Translations under genes and position numbers: made by a program
Shown: positions 62,549 through 64,000 of the stretch, in pieces
Layout: each line of letters opens with the position of its first letter
How positions within the stretch are numbered: the first letter of the stretch is position 1
Notes under the pieces: generated by a model
The model's database searches: none
Seen by the model: only the letters and a program-made list of their open reading frames with translations
Told to the model about the DNA's origin: nothing
NCBI RefSeq assembly: GCF_020177595.1
Contig: NZ_JAHTBL010000009.1
Coordinates: 62,001 to 126,000, forward strand
DNA: 64,000 nucleotides
Direction of reading: 5' to 3'
Source of the DNA: Cognatishimia sp. MH4019
GTDB taxonomy: Bacteria > Pseudomonadota > Alphaproteobacteria > Rhodobacterales > Rhodobacteraceae

Positions 62549-64000
62549 TCAGTCCAGTTCGTATTTCTGGGTGTAGTCTTCCTTGAGCGATGGGTCCTGC
62601 GCGGGCTTGCGCAGGATCAGATTGCCGATCGCCAGAACATCAAGTTCGGTTCCCATGAAGCAGCGAAACGCATCCTCGGGTGAACCAACAATGGGTTCCC
62701 CGCGCACATTGAACGAGGTGTTGACCACAACGGGGCATCCGGTGCGTTTTTTGAATTCGGAAATCAGCCGGTGATAAAGCGGGTTCGTGTCCTGATGAAC
62801 CGTTTGCACACGCGCCGAATAATCCACATGCGTGATGGCCGGTATTGATGAACGCGCGACGTTCAGCTTGTCGATCCCGAAAAGCGCCTGCTCGTCGTCG
62901 GTCATCTCGCGCCAGTGCCTTTTCCCGACATCGGCGACGATCAGCATATAGGGGCTGTCGCTTTCCAGATCGAACCAATCCGAGACGTCTTCGCGCAGAA
63001 CGGACGGCGCGAAAGGGCGGAAGCTCTCGCGATACTTTACTTTCAGATTCAAGGTCTTCTGCATGGTTTCTGATCTTGGATCACCCAAGATCGACCGCCC
63101 TCCCAAAGCGCGCGGCCCGAACTCCATCCGTCCTTGGAACCAGCCGACGGCCAACCCGTCAGCCAAAGCGCTTGCAGCCTCGGTGATCATATCGTCCTGG
63201 GACATGCGTTCGTAAACCGCGCCAAGATCATCAAGCATCGCTGCAATCTCGTCCGTTTCGTGAAGGGGCCCCAAATACGATCCGTGCATCCGGTCACCGC
63301 CCTCCGGAGCGCGCGGTTGATCGAGTTCCTGGTGCCACGCCGCGTAAGCTGCCCCGACCGCCCCGCCCGCATCGCCCGCCGCTGGCTGAACCCAGATGTT
63401 TTGAAACGCGCCATCCCGCAGGATTTTTCCGTTGGCGACGCAATTCAAAGCGACACCGCCTGCCATGCACAGGTTTGGAATTTGGTATTCTTCGGCGGCC
63501 GCACGGCACAGGCGCAGCATCGCTTCCTCGGTCACCGCCTGAACCGAGGCGGCGACATCCATATGAAATTGCGTCAGCGGGTCTTTGTCCGGCTCGCGCA
63601 ACGGCTCACCGAAGAGATCGGCAAACGCTCCATTTGTCATCGTCAGCCCGGTCGCGTAATCAAAATATCTTTGGTCGAGCCGGAATGATCCGTCAGATTT
63701 CAGATCGACCACCTTGTCGAGGATCAGGTCTTTGAATCGCGGCGTGCCGTAAGGTGCCAGCCCCATGACCTTGTATTCACCGGAGTTGACGCGAAAGCCC
63801 GTGTAATGCGTGAAGGCCGAATAGAGCAGCCCCAGCGAATGCGGGAAATGGATTTCTTTCTTGATCTCCAGCGACGCGCCGCACCCGATGCCCAGGGTTG
63901 TGGTTGCCCACTCCCCCACCCCGTCCACGGTCAGGACAACCGCTTCGTCACAGGGCGACGGATAGTAAGCACTGGCCGCGTGGCTGATGTGATGTTCTGA
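62549..64000 (-). CDS. Carbamoyltransferase (NodU/CmcH family), N-terminus beyond window
   Basis: The last 483 residues of a carbamoyltransferase that should transfer a carbamoyl group to a sugar hydroxyl. The visible start, EHHISHAASAYYPSPCDEAVVLTVDGVGEW, is the metal-binding ASKHA part, so about 100 residues are missing beyond the edge. FQGRMEFGPRALGGRSILGDPRS and YRESFRPFAPSVL are the C-terminal domain motif, and HRLISEFKKRTGCPVVVNTSFNVRGEPIVGSP its end. Which glycan is modified is unknown; nodulation factor and antibiotic pathways use relatives. Confidence 0.92.
   Translation of the reverse strand, partial: SEHHISHAASAYYPSPCDEAVVLTVDGVGEWATTTLGIGCGASLEIKKEIHFPHSLGLLYSAFTHYTGFRVNSGEYKVMGLAPYGTPRFKDLILDKVVDLKSDGSFRLDQRYFDYATGLTMTNGAFADLFGEPLREPDKDPLTQFHMDVAASVQAVTEEAMLRLCRAAAEEYQIPNLCMAGGVALNCVANGKILRDGAFQNIWVQPAAGDAGGAVGAAYAAWHQELDQPRAPEGGDRMHGSYLGPLHETDEIAAMLDDLGAVYERMSQDDMITEAASALADGLAVGWFQGRMEFGPRALGGRSILGDPRSETMQKTLNLKVKYRESFRPFAPSVLREDVSDWFDLESDSPYMLIVADVGKRHWREMTDDEQALFGIDKLNVARSSIPAITHVDYSARVQTVHQDTNPLYHRLISEFKKRTGCPVVVNTSFNVRGEPIVGSPEDAFRCFMGTELDVLAIGNLILRKPAQDPSLKEDYTQKYELD

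Overview
The window comes from a GC-rich alphaproteobacterium, most likely a marine Rhodobacterales (Roseobacter-group) species. This rests on the gene families together: a monomeric NADP isocitrate dehydrogenase, an NADH dehydrogenase-SelD fusion, an alphaproteobacterial curli operon with a CsgH-type protein, UrtABCDE, a short ModE-like regulator and a SapC/type I secretion pair. No rRNA, tRNA, CRISPR array, insertion sequence or phage gene was recognised. The left and right edges cut genes (a membrane protein at 1-245 and a carbamoyltransferase at 62549-64000).

Layout. 1-3939: a minus-strand surface-polysaccharide operon (GT2, sulfotransferase, GT4, membrane protein) next to a second sulfotransferase. 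3974-9768: a secreted beta-propeller/RTX protein, an XRE/DUF2975 pair, small conserved genes and a CdsA-like/PlsC-like phospholipid pair. 10109-14771: a small lipoprotein, a seven-helix AraC regulator, a UDP-glucuronate 4-epimerase and a PQQ sugar dehydrogenase fused to cytochrome c. 14788-18984: SapC plus a type I secretion ABC transporter and adaptor. 19100-36039: a large exopolysaccharide locus with priming phosphoglycosyltransferase, Wzc/ExoP, Wzy, Wza, four glycosyltransferases counting the 19100 gene, sulfotransferase, aminotransferase, PIG-L deacetylase, sugar N-formyltransferase, polysaccharide lyase and a FlaA1/PglF dehydratase. 36393-39286: a phosphatase and zur-znuC-znuB. 39266-42188: modABC and a short ModE. 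42227-47549: curli (csgA-csgH-csgB-csgF-csgG plus an IalB-family gene), an unknown secreted protein and a LuxR/CsgD-like regulator. 47948-53851: urtABCDE urea transporter. 53913-54746: Xre/RES toxin-antitoxin. 55255-58459: selU and ndh-selD, convergent. 58643-60826: icd. 61199-64000: carbamoyltransferase and SGNH hydrolase.

Much of the window is about the cell surface and biofilm matrix. The dehydratase, aminotransferase and formyltransferase could together make an N-formylated 4-amino-deoxy sugar; the PglC-like enzyme would put the first sugar on the lipid, the glycosyltransferases extend it, and Wzy/Wzc/Wza polymerise and export it, while sulfotransferases decorate it. Curli form the protein part of the matrix.

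The most unusual signal is a roughly 62-65 bp element present twice in the same orientation, at 36256-36316 upstream of the polysaccharide dehydratase gene and at 46123-46186 upstream of csgA. Each copy has the blocks ACACACTA, GATCGGCG, CACTAGTG and GCGTCT in the same order and nearly the same spacing. Both copies lie upstream of minus-strand matrix genes, and a CsgD-like LuxR regulator is encoded beside one of them. This suggests one switch for polysaccharide and amyloid, which is an inference from sequence alone.
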